In this document: piece by piece, positions 20,640-28,649 of the stretch
Layout of the letters: each line of letters starts with the position of its first letter
Numbering within the stretch: position 1 is the first letter of the stretch
Origin: Aristolochia californica
Taxonomy: Eukaryota; Streptophyta; Magnoliopsida; Piperales; Aristolochiaceae
Assembly: GCA_029961685.1 (NCBI GenBank)
Contig: JARWKL010000004.1
Location: 17,110,348-17,174,347 of the forward strand
Length of the DNA: 64,000 nucleotides
Direction: 5' to 3'
Notes under the pieces: model-generated
What the model was told of the DNA's origin: nothing
The model's input: the letters and a program-made list of their open reading frames with translations, nothing else
The model's database searches: none
Program-made: the position numbers and the translations under genes

Positions 20640-20989
20640 CATATGTAGGGGTGGAATGGGTAGTAAATAAGGAGAACTTCTACATAAAATTGTATTTATG
20701 CAAGCTGGTGTATGTCCTCTTATATCTTTCTCCTTTTGAATCATGTAGCCCTAATAGCATTGCAATCATTCTAAACACTTTCCCACGACTATAAATATAG
20801 TCTCAAGGCAAGTGGTAGAGCATAGAAACCTCTTCTTCTTGGCTCAAATTTGTCCTTACACCTCTCTCTCTTTTCCTCTTTTTTCTCTCCCTTGGTTTCT
20901 TCTCTCCTCTCTTCCAAGAACAAGAGTTCCTCTCTTTTCTCCTTCCCCTGAGATCTCTTGTGTTTATGTATTGGCCCTAGAAATCAACA
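20640..20989 (+). repeat. Copia-type LTR (element D), left edge uncertain
   Basis: The right end CTAGAAATCAACA is followed directly by a primer-binding site. Inside are GTAGCCCTAATAGCATTGCAA and a TATA-like ACTATAAATATAG (about 20789), then a CT-rich leader, the same arrangement as the C1 LTR (gtagccctaagggtattgtaaaactataaat). No TG start could be fixed, so 20640 is an estimate. Confidence 0.6.
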
Positions 20990-21478
20990 TGGTATTAGAG
21001 AAGGTAAATATCTAAAGTGGACAAGGATAAGAAGATGGAGAAGAAACGGAGGAGGAAGAAGAAGAATAAGAAAAAAAAGAGTTTCTGATGTTTGTCTTTA
21101 ATCTTCTTTCTCAATTCCTACTTTTCTACGTTTTTTTCACTCTCATACCATGTGTTTTATATAGAAAATTATGTACCATTGGAAATATATTTTATTCTAG
21201 TTTCTAACTCAAAAAGAATTGTGGAGATCTATTTTTTCCTAGATAGAGAATTCGATATTTGAAGTAGCAAATATCAAGCCAATGAAAAGTTTCAAGTAGC
21301 ACTAGAAAGGGTTAACTTTCTGAACGGTTTGTACCAAAATAGCTGAAATTTTATATTGAGAAATATATCTCAAAATAAATATATGTGACTCTACTTTCTA
21401 TCCCAATAAATCATTTCTAAATCTAATCTTTCTAAAAAGAGATATTATCATTGGAAGAGCCAAAGGTAATGCTAGTAG
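20990..21478 (+). mobile_element. Primer-binding site and leader of truncated copia element D
   Basis: TGGTATTAGAGA at 20990-21001 is a decayed tRNA-Met primer site. The following leader shares phrases with the element at 56398-59107: gatatttgaagtagcaaa, and near 21438-21478 gatattatcattggaagagccaaaggtaatgctagta, matching 57668-57708. Similarity stops at about 21478. No gag or pol is present. Confidence 0.65.
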
Positions 21479-22569
21479 CTAGGGGTTGCATCGATCCGAG
21501 TAATCGGTGCAAAATTGCAAGTGCACAATATCTTAGTTTTATAGTAAAGTGATAAGAAAAGTATCGTCCTCAAGGATTGGTAACTTACTTTTGACAAATA
21601 TTGTTCATCATTTTACATAAGAGTATGCAAATTAATAAAGCAAGAAAGTATTAAGACCAATGATTTTAATACTACATAGGTTCATACAAGTCTTTCGATC
21701 TCTATATTTACCTATGCCAAAATATCCAAGATCTATTCTATAATTCCAGCTTTCGATAGAAAATCACAAGATCAAAATCATCTAATTAATGGCTAGTCAA
21801 TTAGGAGCAATAATATCAGACAAACATAGAAGAGAATTACAATTAGCATAGAAAAGCAAGCATAATTCAAAACTAGATTATAGCATTTTCATAGAATAAA
21901 AAAAATTTAGTTCATAATAAAAATTAAATTCAACATCAACAACTTCACCATATTTGTTTTATGAGGGGAATAGAATAAAATGAATCTGAATAGAAGGAAA
22001 TGAATCCGATTATAATTTTCCTCTTCATCTGCTTCGCTGCCGCAACATCTTCAAAACTACTCAGAATAATTTTTCTCTTCGGTAGGTTAACGACGGATTG
22101 AAGATTAGAGATGGCAGACAATTCGATGGACAAGGTGATTGAGCTTGGTCACACAACCAAACTGCTCCACCAACCAGTAATGCAAACTTCTTCTCACTGT
22201 AAGTTCTTGTCTCTCTACCCAGAATAATTTTCTCCTTCCGCAATGTTTTCCCTCTCTACTCAGAATAATTTTTCTCTCCTTCTTCTATCCACCTTTCCTC
22301 TCTGTTGTAGTGGTTTCTTGTTCTCTCTGAATAATCTTCTTCCTCCCTTTTCTTCCATAGCGTCGCTCAGAAATAATCTATCAAAATAGAGGTTTCAAAT
22401 AATAATTTTCTGATGTATTCTTCTCTTATACGGAGGGTTTTTATTATACAATTACAACCTAATTTTGGTCCAAATTAGATCCTAGAATTAGGAACAAATC
22501 AAGGAAATAAATTGTTTCCTACAATTACGGTAACAAATTACAACCTATAATTTATAGCTCATTTCAACA
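21479..22569 (-). repeat. LTR-like region, probably minus-strand
   Basis: Begins GGTTGCATCGATCCGAGTAA and carries gcaagtgcac...gtatcgtcctcaaggattgg, a phrase type seen at the ends of plant gypsy LTRs (compare 53349-53450). It ends ATTTCAACA at 22569, immediately followed by ctccccctcaa, which read on the minus strand is a polypurine tract ending at an LTR start TGTTGAAAT. It may be one LTR or two abutting fragments. A repeated ctcagaataattttctc motif lies at 22060-22280. No coding sequence. Confidence 0.4.
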
Positions 22570-22600
22570 CTCCCCCTCAAATTGGTGCATAGATGTCGAT
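22570..22600 (-). promoter_or_regulatory. Polypurine tract remnant of a minus-strand copia-like element
   Basis: On the minus strand this reads ...ccaatttgagggggag and then TGTTGAAATGAG, the same purine tract and LTR-start layout as C1. Only about 30 bp of internal sequence remains before the next element (B) begins. Confidence 0.6.
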
Positions 22601-22630
22601 TGTTGAATTTATGGAAAAGAGAAATACTTC

Positions 22631-22982
22631 TGTTATGGTCCCGGATCTGACACAAAGATTCATTCTTGACGTTCCAATTCGGCCATGGGGAATTGTAGAA
22701 CAACATGGCAGAATTGTAGGGAGACATGGAGAGGAAGATGAAAATCAATCGAAAACCCTAGAGTTCGTTGAGGAGAGCTCCAAGCCTCTTTAACCTAAAT
22801 TTAACCTAAAATAAATGTTTGTCTTTCTCATTACTCTTACCCCTTAAATAGGGTTCACCCTAAATAAAATATTCCAGAAATACCCCTATAATTAAAATAT
22901 TCCAAAAATACCCCTGTGGCCTAAACTGAAATAAAATAATGTAAATTAAATAAAAAATTAAATATTAATGTTATTTCGTGCA
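22631..22982 (-). repeat. 3' LTR of the gene-carrying element
   Basis: Closely matches 27277-27637: both contain ttcattcttgacgtt or a close variant, gccatggggaattgtagaac, gacatggagaggaagatgaaaatc, and the TATA-like ccccttaaatagggtt. The two copies differ by small indels near 22855 and 27508. The 66-codon frame inside is not supported as a gene. Confidence 0.88.
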
Positions 22983-23155
22983 TAAAATTCCTCCCCTTCA
23001 GAAGAACGAGCTTGTCCTTAAGCTCGTAAGTAGGATCTATATGACGACGTCTCCTCCTGGGCCCAAGTAACATCTGCGATCACTAGGTTCGCCCTCTGGA
23101 AGCCCCAAAACTAGAGCACTCCCTCTAGAAATTTTTTTTTATGCTCGACTGTAAG
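22983..23155 (-). pseudogene. Chromovirus C-terminal remnant and polypurine tract
   Basis: On the minus strand the sequence reads IADVTWAQEETSSYRSY in one frame and, after a shift, DPTYELKDKLVLLKGRN, then GAAGGGGAGGAATTTTA against the LTR. The VTWAQEE...ELKDKLVL pattern is the end of a chromovirus integrase/chromodomain followed by its purine tract, and resembles the tail of G3 (FELEGKLFLQG). This ties the element to Ty3/gypsy. Confidence 0.65.
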
Positions 23156-24059
23156 GATGCGTGTTGAATGTCGCTACATCTCCCCAAGGAGCATCTCTGC
23201 CCTCCCTCAGTCCTGGACTGGTGTGAAACAGCCCCTCACGGTGGCCCCCCGTTGGCTAGGTTGCATTGTCTACACTTTGCCAGCCTGGCAGCAACAACAT
23301 CAATACCAGCCCCCTGGGACGGAGAATAATCAGCAGCACGAACCCCCTCCATTTGCTGCACCTTGAAACACTCAGAGGCCAGAAACCATCACTAATAACA
23401 GGTTCAGTAGAAGCAGTAGATTCAGCATCACCGGAATGATACAACCCGTGTCCAATACTCTGGGTTAGTGCCTTGATTGCATGCCAATAACCCTCTGCAT
23501 CCACAAGAAGCACCTCGGTTGGGCTGGCTAGCAGCAGTGTATGCTGGACAGTTACAACAGCCTTGTTGGCTTGGCTGGCTGTTAGCAGAGTATGCTGGAC
23601 TGCCACAGAACTCCACTAGGTTAAGAGAGCCTTTGCTGGGTGTAAAGAACTCCATGGAGTGGAACTTCCTCTCTGCCCATAAACATTGCCATACCGCTTG
23701 CCTAAATATGGACCGATTAGTTGTGTTGTTTCCCATTGGTGTTCACCGAACTGGACAGCATTAATCACAACAGCATGTCCCTGAATCAAATCAGCTATAG
23801 ATGCACCCTGTGAGTCATTTCCATTTTGGTCTACATATTCCAGGTTTTTCTCATCTGCATCACTTCAACCTGGTGTTATTTTTTTATGTTGACCCCATTG
23901 CTACAGTGCCACCACAGTAGCAATTTGCAGGCCACTGTCCAAGTCAGGTGTGCATGAAGCTTTGTCCCATTCATGGTTCTGTCTCTGTACGCAATATGGT
24001 ATTGCATTATATTTTTTAGGTTGTCATTGCTGCTAGGGTGCCCTTATCTGCACTACAAT
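23156..24059 (-). other. Unassigned interior of the gene-carrying element
   Basis: No domain recognised on either strand. It contains a short imperfect direct repeat (gtccagcatactctgct and gtccagcatacactgct on the minus strand, about 50 bp apart, near 23530-23600). The overlapping frames of 66-116 codons have no family resemblance I can name. It could be a further captured sequence. Confidence 0.4.
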
Positions 24060-24440
24060 AGCAACAACAACATGAGATAGCCTGTTAGGATCCTCACGAG
24101 CCATGGATCTTGTCACCCTCCTCTCTTCTCTTCCTTCCATTACCTTGCTTGATGTTGAGATGGAATGAGGGAATGATGGAGATTGAATTTCAGAAAGGAG
24201 AATTTTGGAAAGGAATTGGGGGAAAATGGGAGAGACCTTGAAGGAGCTCTTGACCTGTTTATCTAATTTACTCTAGCTAAAGTAGACTCAATTCATATCT
24301 CTCATTACCCTAGCCATCCCCTTAAATAGGGTTGAGGATGTCCAAAACACTAAAGACCCCTTGGGTCAAGGGTTCAAACCAATAAATGCTAAACCAACCC
24401 AAACCAAAGACAAAACCAAACCAAAAATAATTATATGGAA
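24060..24440 (-). repeat. LTR-like fragment inside the gene-carrying element
   Basis: On the minus strand it has a TATA-like CCCTATTTAAGGGG (about 24310), a pyrimidine-rich leader and AGATCCATGGCTCGTGAGGATCCTAACAGG, which resembles AGATCCATGGCTAGGGACGATAACAGG at 15219-15245. It probably derives from the LTR or leader end of the G1-G3 gypsy family. No second boundary was found. Confidence 0.4.
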
Positions 24441-24464
24441 ATTGAAAAACACATTCATTAATTC

Positions 24465-25340
24465 CTACGCCTGTTGGTAACTCATGATGCTATAGAGTCC
24501 ATAACATAGCCTCTTTGGCTCCAACTCAAAGCTAGAGGTTAAGTCTACATAACTAGACTCCATTGTCACCTGATCAACGGTCTTGAGAACTGATGTGCCT
24601 GTTACAATATCACTAATGTCGACTACATCAACAATAGGAAGCTGGGTCGTATCTTCCAGAACTTCCATCCCAACGATAGACATGTCAAATCCATAGACAT
24701 TTTCCCATAATGGAACGCTAGGTCCACCTCTCCCAACTCTAGCAGAAATCATAGTTGCCATATCAGTGAGAATGGTCCCTGCTTTTGCAGCAAATAAAAT
24801 CAGTATTCCAGTACCACAACCAACATCCAGAACTGTTGCATGGCTCATGAGAGAAGGATTATTCAGAATAGCTGCCCTATAAGATTCTGTCCTCACCATC
24901 TCGCTGATCATCTCTCTGTGACTTCCAAAAGAACTGTACGTCCCAAAATAATTCTCGTTTACATTCTTGATTACTCTGGCAGCAACATTTGCAAAAGAAC
25001 CCTTCAAACTATTATCCTTCCTTTCCCATGCAGGAAATCTTCCAAGCTCACCCCCAGGCATGCCATTTCCAGCAATAACATTTTGGACCTTGTAAGCAGC
25101 AATTGGAACTTCATGAACATCTTCATGTACCTTCTTAAAGGGTCCATGAACATAATCAAGTTCATATAAAACAGCATCAAGAACATTCTCATCCACCAAG
25201 CAAATTTCAGCAAAATCTTTGACGTAGTCCACCTCCCTCAGGAATTCCTCTTTGTCAACTGTTGGGGTACATTCATCTCAGTCATCTTCATCCCTGCCAA
25301 AACTATGAAAAAATGCATCCTTCGACATGAATGGTTTCAT
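24465..25340 (-). pseudogene. PRMT3: Captured fragment of a PRMT3-type protein arginine methyltransferase
   Basis: The 255-codon frame at 24465-25232 reads FAEICLVDEN, then RKDNSLKGSFANVAARVIKN, VNENYFGTYSSFGSHREMIS and VRTESYRAAILNNPSLM. SAM-binding motif I follows, VLDVGCGTGILILFAAKAG, then directly TILTDMATMISARVGRGG, PLWENVYGFDMS, LPIVDVVD and LTSSFELEPK. Upstream, 25340-25233 reads MKPFMSKDAFFHSFGRDEDD, an in-frame TGA (25278-25280) and ECTPTVDKEEFLREV, matching the PRMT3 region before the catalytic domain. Between AKAG and TIL the segment with the double-Glu loop (SEWMGY in the family) is missing without breaking the frame, and the C-terminal THW region is absent, so no activity is expected. 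No intron is apparent. Family identity is from motif recall, not alignment. Confidence 0.82.
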
Positions 25341-25465
25341 CTAATGTCTTCCCTTCAGGGACAGAGGCACAAGTAGTGCCAACAGTGATAGTATGGAAGG
25401 ACACTTCTGTTGAATTGCCTCCAAATTCTCCAAATTCAAATACTGGGGCTGTGAAGAAAATTACC
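25341..25465 (-). other. Junction segment between the two gene fragments
   Basis: It lies between the PRMT3-like and E(z)-like parts. The overlapping minus-strand frame (25303-25533) contains FEFGEFGGNSTEVSFHTITV, which I do not recognise. It may belong to a third source or be decayed coding sequence. Confidence 0.35.
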
Positions 25466-26170
25466 TCAGTCTTTCTTGGCGAGCCTCTCAAGGAATGGAG
25501 ATTTTTCCAATTGTTCCATATACTCCAGTTCATTTTTTTCTTTGTCGTCCAACGTTAAGCTGGGCAATGTGGAAGTGTTGTTGGAAGCATCTTCTGCATC
25601 ATTAAACATATAACTGAATAACTCCATGCAGCTCCTCAAGCCAGGTAGTAAGTTCCTAGCTATAAGGCAACTATTTCTTCCAAAATTCTCAATTCCTTTC
25701 ATGTATAACTCCTTCTCAATAGGAGAACAAATTTTTTCAGCAACAACTACTTCTAATTCTCCCTTGCCTGAATAGAAACTTTGCATTGTAATAGGAACTT
25801 CAATCCCAATGTTTGGGTGGACTCCTGATGTACTTTCAGCCATTTTGCCCTCCACAAGATCAGAAGCTGCATCTGGGATGTCCACTGTTTTCTGTTTGTT
25901 AGTTATTGAAGTCATAGATGCTTCATTAGTGGCCAACACGCTATAGTTTATGGCGTTAGGCTTCCCCATATTTTTAGGACTTGTTATCTCTTCAATATTT
26001 GTAGTTACATCCTTTTTTGTGGAAGTCATATTGCCTATTACATCAACCCAAAGTGTTTGGACAAGGACCTCAACTACATAACGGCAAGTCTCCTCCAAAA
26101 CAATTTCAATTTGAACCCCACATTCGAAAATTTGAAGACTCACAGCCGCACAGATACTGTGCTCATCCAC
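25466..26170 (-). pseudogene. Captured fragment resembling plant E(z) histone methyltransferase (CURLY LEAF type), SANT region
   Basis: A 234-codon frame. About residues 145-190 read SPIEKELYMKGIENFGRNSC, then LIARNLLPGLRSCMELFSYM, which closely follows the SANT2 segment of plant Polycomb H3K27 methyltransferases (EKxLYLKGxxxFGRNSCLIARNLL). The preceding 140 residues are a Ser/Thr-rich, low-similarity stretch and the end is LEYMEQLEKSPFLERLAKKD. The CXC and SET domains that follow SANT2 in the real protein are absent, so it has no methyltransferase capacity. It is read in the same orientation as the PRMT3-like piece. The identification rests on this one motif block. Confidence 0.65.
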
Positions 26171-26680
26171 AGAAAAACAAAGCCCCTAAAAAAAATTCAA
26201 CATTCCCCATAAAATTATTTCTATAAATCCCGGCAGCCCCAGAAAAATTACATGTCAAAATTCATATACCCAAAATTTCTCTGCTTCTCAGAACAAAAAC
26301 TCACCAGGCCAAAATTTCGAATTGGAAGTTCATGGCCAAACAACATACATGGGATCCCAAAAATTAAATAGAAAACCCCTTTGTTTCGCAACACCAAAAT
26401 TTTCATGGAACAATTTTGATGCCATTGGGGAGGAATTATGTAAAACATAGATGGATATGAGTGAAGGGAAGACAAAATTTGGGAAAATTCATCGCAGGAG
26501 TTTACCTCAAATTTTGTGGAAGTTCGTTTGCCGTTGTACTGCCAAGACCGAGTTTGAGTGGAAATTTCACCGACGGACCCGATGGAGTCTCCTGCTTCTC
26601 CGATGGCGAATCGCAGCCCATTGGGGCTTCACCATTTGGTAGTTTTCCCTATCGACGGTGAAGAACCGACCTTCTACCGG
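26171..26680 (-). other. Possible exon and intron-like segment in the gene-carrying element
   Basis: On the minus strand 26640-26505 reads EAPMGCDSPSEKQETPSGPS then VKFPLKLGLGSTTANELPQN, followed by LR, at a position with a GT-type donor (GAG then GTAAAC). The next 330 bp are AT-rich and non-coding and end in a pyrimidine tract before the E(z)-like frame. This looks like a retained exon plus intron, but I do not recognise the product. Confidence 0.3.
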
Positions 26681-27253
26681 TCATGATAATGGATTTTTGG
26701 AGGTCGAAACCAAATAAACTTTTATCGATGAGATTGTGTCCGCATCCCCCTCCGATTTCGGATTTCCAGGGACCTTCTTAGAGATTTTTGAGGTCCCCGT
26801 ATTCATATTTGGGTTCATACCAGTATCGTCCATGATCGACAACTTCTTGGGATAAAACCCTGCCGAATGCCCCAAATCGTGGTCGCCACTGTGCGGCTTT
26901 GGCTCACCCTGCACTGAAATTTTGAAGGTTTCCGAGACATGGCCTTTCTGTCCGTCCGGATTTGTGGTTTCCCCCAAATCTTTTGCAGGGCCTTCGGCTA
27001 GTAAACAGGACAAAAGTTTTGATTTTTTCGGGCCGTGACCTGTTGCTCCGTCCGAGACAACTTCTGCTGCTTTTCGTTCTCGTACATCTTGCTCGGGGAT
27101 TTCAAGTAGTATGACTTTTTCGGCGGCAACACGAGCAGAAAATACTTCTCTCGTTGTATGCAATTCTTCATCAATTGCTCTATATCGTGCACGTCTTTCT
27201 TCCCGTTGATCACGCAGGGCAATCCCTTTTTCTAGGGACATAGATGGGCTCAT
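26681..27253 (-). pseudogene. Gag-like frame at the 5' end of the gene-carrying element
   Basis: A 190-codon open frame beginning 9 bases downstream of the primer-binding site (ATG at 27253). The first 65 residues (MSPSMSLEKGIALRDQREER, ARYRAIDEELHTTREVF) are highly charged and probably coiled-coil, as in gypsy Gag N-termini. The rest (SDGATGHGPKKSKLLSCLLA, then Gly/Pro/Lys-rich) matches nothing I know. It may be a Gag N-terminus fused to other sequence. It ends with TGA-free readthrough to 26681. Confidence 0.45.
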
Positions 27254-27262
27254 TGTGTTCCC

Positions 27263-27274
27263 GCTCTGATACTA
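27263..27274 (-). promoter_or_regulatory. Primer-binding site of the gene-carrying element
   Basis: On the minus strand TAGTATCAGAGC, one base from the tRNA-Met site TGGTATCAGAGC, two bases after the LTR end ...ATAACA. Confidence 0.85.
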
Positions 27275-27276
27275 GT

Positions 27277-27637
27277 TGTTATGGTCCCGAATCTGACACA
27301 AAGATTCATTGTTGACGTTCTGGTTCGGCCATGGGGAATTGTAGAACAACATGGCAGAATTGTAGGGAGACATGGAGAGGAAGATGAAAATCATTCGAAA
27401 ACCCTAGAGCTCATTGAGGAGAGCTCCAAGCATGTATAACCTAAATTTAACCTAAAATCAATGTTTGTCTTTCTCATTACTCTTACCCCTTAAATAGGGT
27501 TCACCTGGTTAGGGTTTAAGATAAAATATTACAAAAATACCCAATAAATAAAATATTCAAAAAATACCCCTATGGCCTAAACTGAAATAAAATAATGTAA
27601 ATTAAATAAAAAATTAATATTAATGTTATTGTGTGCA
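27277..27637 (-). repeat. 5' LTR of the gene-carrying element
   Basis: 361 bp, homologous to 22631-22982. Adjacent to the primer-binding site on its inner side and to element B LTR sequence on its outer side. Confidence 0.88.
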
Positions 27638-27641
27638 TAAA

Positions 27642-28033
27642 AAACTCATTGACTTCATTAACTTATTATAATCAGAGTACATGAACCTCTATTTATAATA
27701 GAGAAAGGTAGTAGAGTCCAATTATAATAAAACTACCTTTGTCCCAATTACACCAAAACTCTAACACTTAAAGATATGTCCTAGCAAATTAAATAATTCA
27801 ATATAGATAAAAAGACAAACATAAATCAAACTAGAACTCTTCTAGGATGCGACCATAAGATAAAGATGCCATTTTGAGTCCTTCTTGATCTTCCAACTTA
27901 TGTAATAAGGATGCCAGCTTGTCATGGTGGGTCCATATCTTGTCAGCCTTTCTTGCTCGCGTGGCCCATCTTATAATACTCTTAGTTATGTGGGCCTTCC
28001 TTGGTCGTGTGGGCTTGGTCCTATCTTCCAACA
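27642..28033 (-). repeat. Larger part of the split LTR of element B
   Basis: Read on the minus strand it begins TGTTGGAAGATAGGACCAAG and continues with CCCACACGACCAAGGAAGGCCCAC, the same LTR family as at 30579, 34612, 56398 and 58666. The remaining 30 bp of the LTR end are at 22601-22630. Confidence 0.88.
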
Positions 28034-28648
28034 CTCCCCCTCACACTATTGCATCCTTCCATGAGGTCCTGCTAGCATAATATAAGTGAGAGTAAAAATC
28101 ACTCCTAGCCGGTAAGATATTACTCCATACTCCAGTCCTAATGTTGGATATAGGACACACTCCATCTTCAATAGGTAGTGTGTCTATCGGCATTGCTCTA
28201 AAGTGTCCACCATCGTGTCCCTACACAGGACGACGACTCTCAAGAGGTAGGAGTAATAAAATCCATTACAAGGAGGTAGTGGGTTTATTTATAATGGTGT
28301 CCCAATCTAGATATAGACTCTCATGGTATCCCAATCATGATATTTTTTAGAGTTAAATTTATCATGGTGTCCCAATCCGGGCACCGACTCTCATGGTGTC
28401 CCAACTGTGATATTTTTGAGAGTCAAATAAATTATAATATGAGAAAAGGTACTGAGGCCACCTCTTCTTCAATAATAATGTCTCATTCAAAGAGACATAA
28501 TACCAACAGCTATAATGTAACACAACCATCTTCCAACACATATAACACAAACCAAAATAATAAACCTTGTAGAAGGACCCATGAAATAATCATAATTTGA
28601 TATAAATATTTTTTTTAGATGCATAAGATTCATCTTTTGTGCTCCCCT
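28034..28648 (-). other. Internal region of non-autonomous copia element B
   Basis: Matches the reverse complement of the interior of the element at 56398-59107. It contains several near-repeats of atggt(g/a)tcccaatc...gactctcatgg (about 28300-28420), a degenerate minisatellite at the position of the 58-bp repeats in the other copy. No coding capacity. Confidence 0.75.
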
Positions 28649-28649
28649 T

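Larger units (their letters stand above)
22631..27637 (-). mobile_element. Minus-strand LTR element carrying host gene fragments
   Basis: Two direct repeats, 22631-22982 and 27277-27637 (352 and 361 bp, TGTTATGGTCCCG...GTGCA on the plus strand), bound a 4.3-kb interior. Read on the minus strand, the interior holds a primer-binding site next to the right repeat, a gag-like frame, E(z)-like and PRMT3-like gene fragments, unassigned sequence, a chromovirus-like C-terminal remnant and a purine tract against the left repeat. No protease, RT, RNase H or integrase core was found, so it would depend on an autonomous partner. The left flank acttc and right flank (t)aaaaaactc do not give a clean target duplication. 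Confidence 0.8.
22601..28648 (-). mobile_element. Non-autonomous copia element B, minus strand, split by a 5-kb insertion and 5'-truncated
   Basis: Its 3' LTR lies at 22601-22630 plus 27642-28033 (about 420 bp when joined), interrupted by the element at 22631-27637. The joined order, aatacttc then cattgac, matches the reverse complement of the LTR at 56398-56836. A polypurine tract (plus strand ctccccctcac) follows at 28034, then internal sequence to about 28648. That sequence matches the reverse complement of 57900-58665 (for example gaggagcacaaaagatgaa and cattgctctaaagtgtccaccatcgtgtccc). The satellite array begins where it stops, so its 5' part is lost. Confidence 0.82.

Noticed and set aside
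23157..23764. Five overlapping frames of 66-116 codons on both strands
   Set aside because: Mutually overlapping and no family resemblance; reported only as unassigned interior sequence.
24465..25232. A functional PRMT gene
   Set aside because: The double-Glu loop and THW region are missing, a stop lies just upstream, and it sits within a retroelement.
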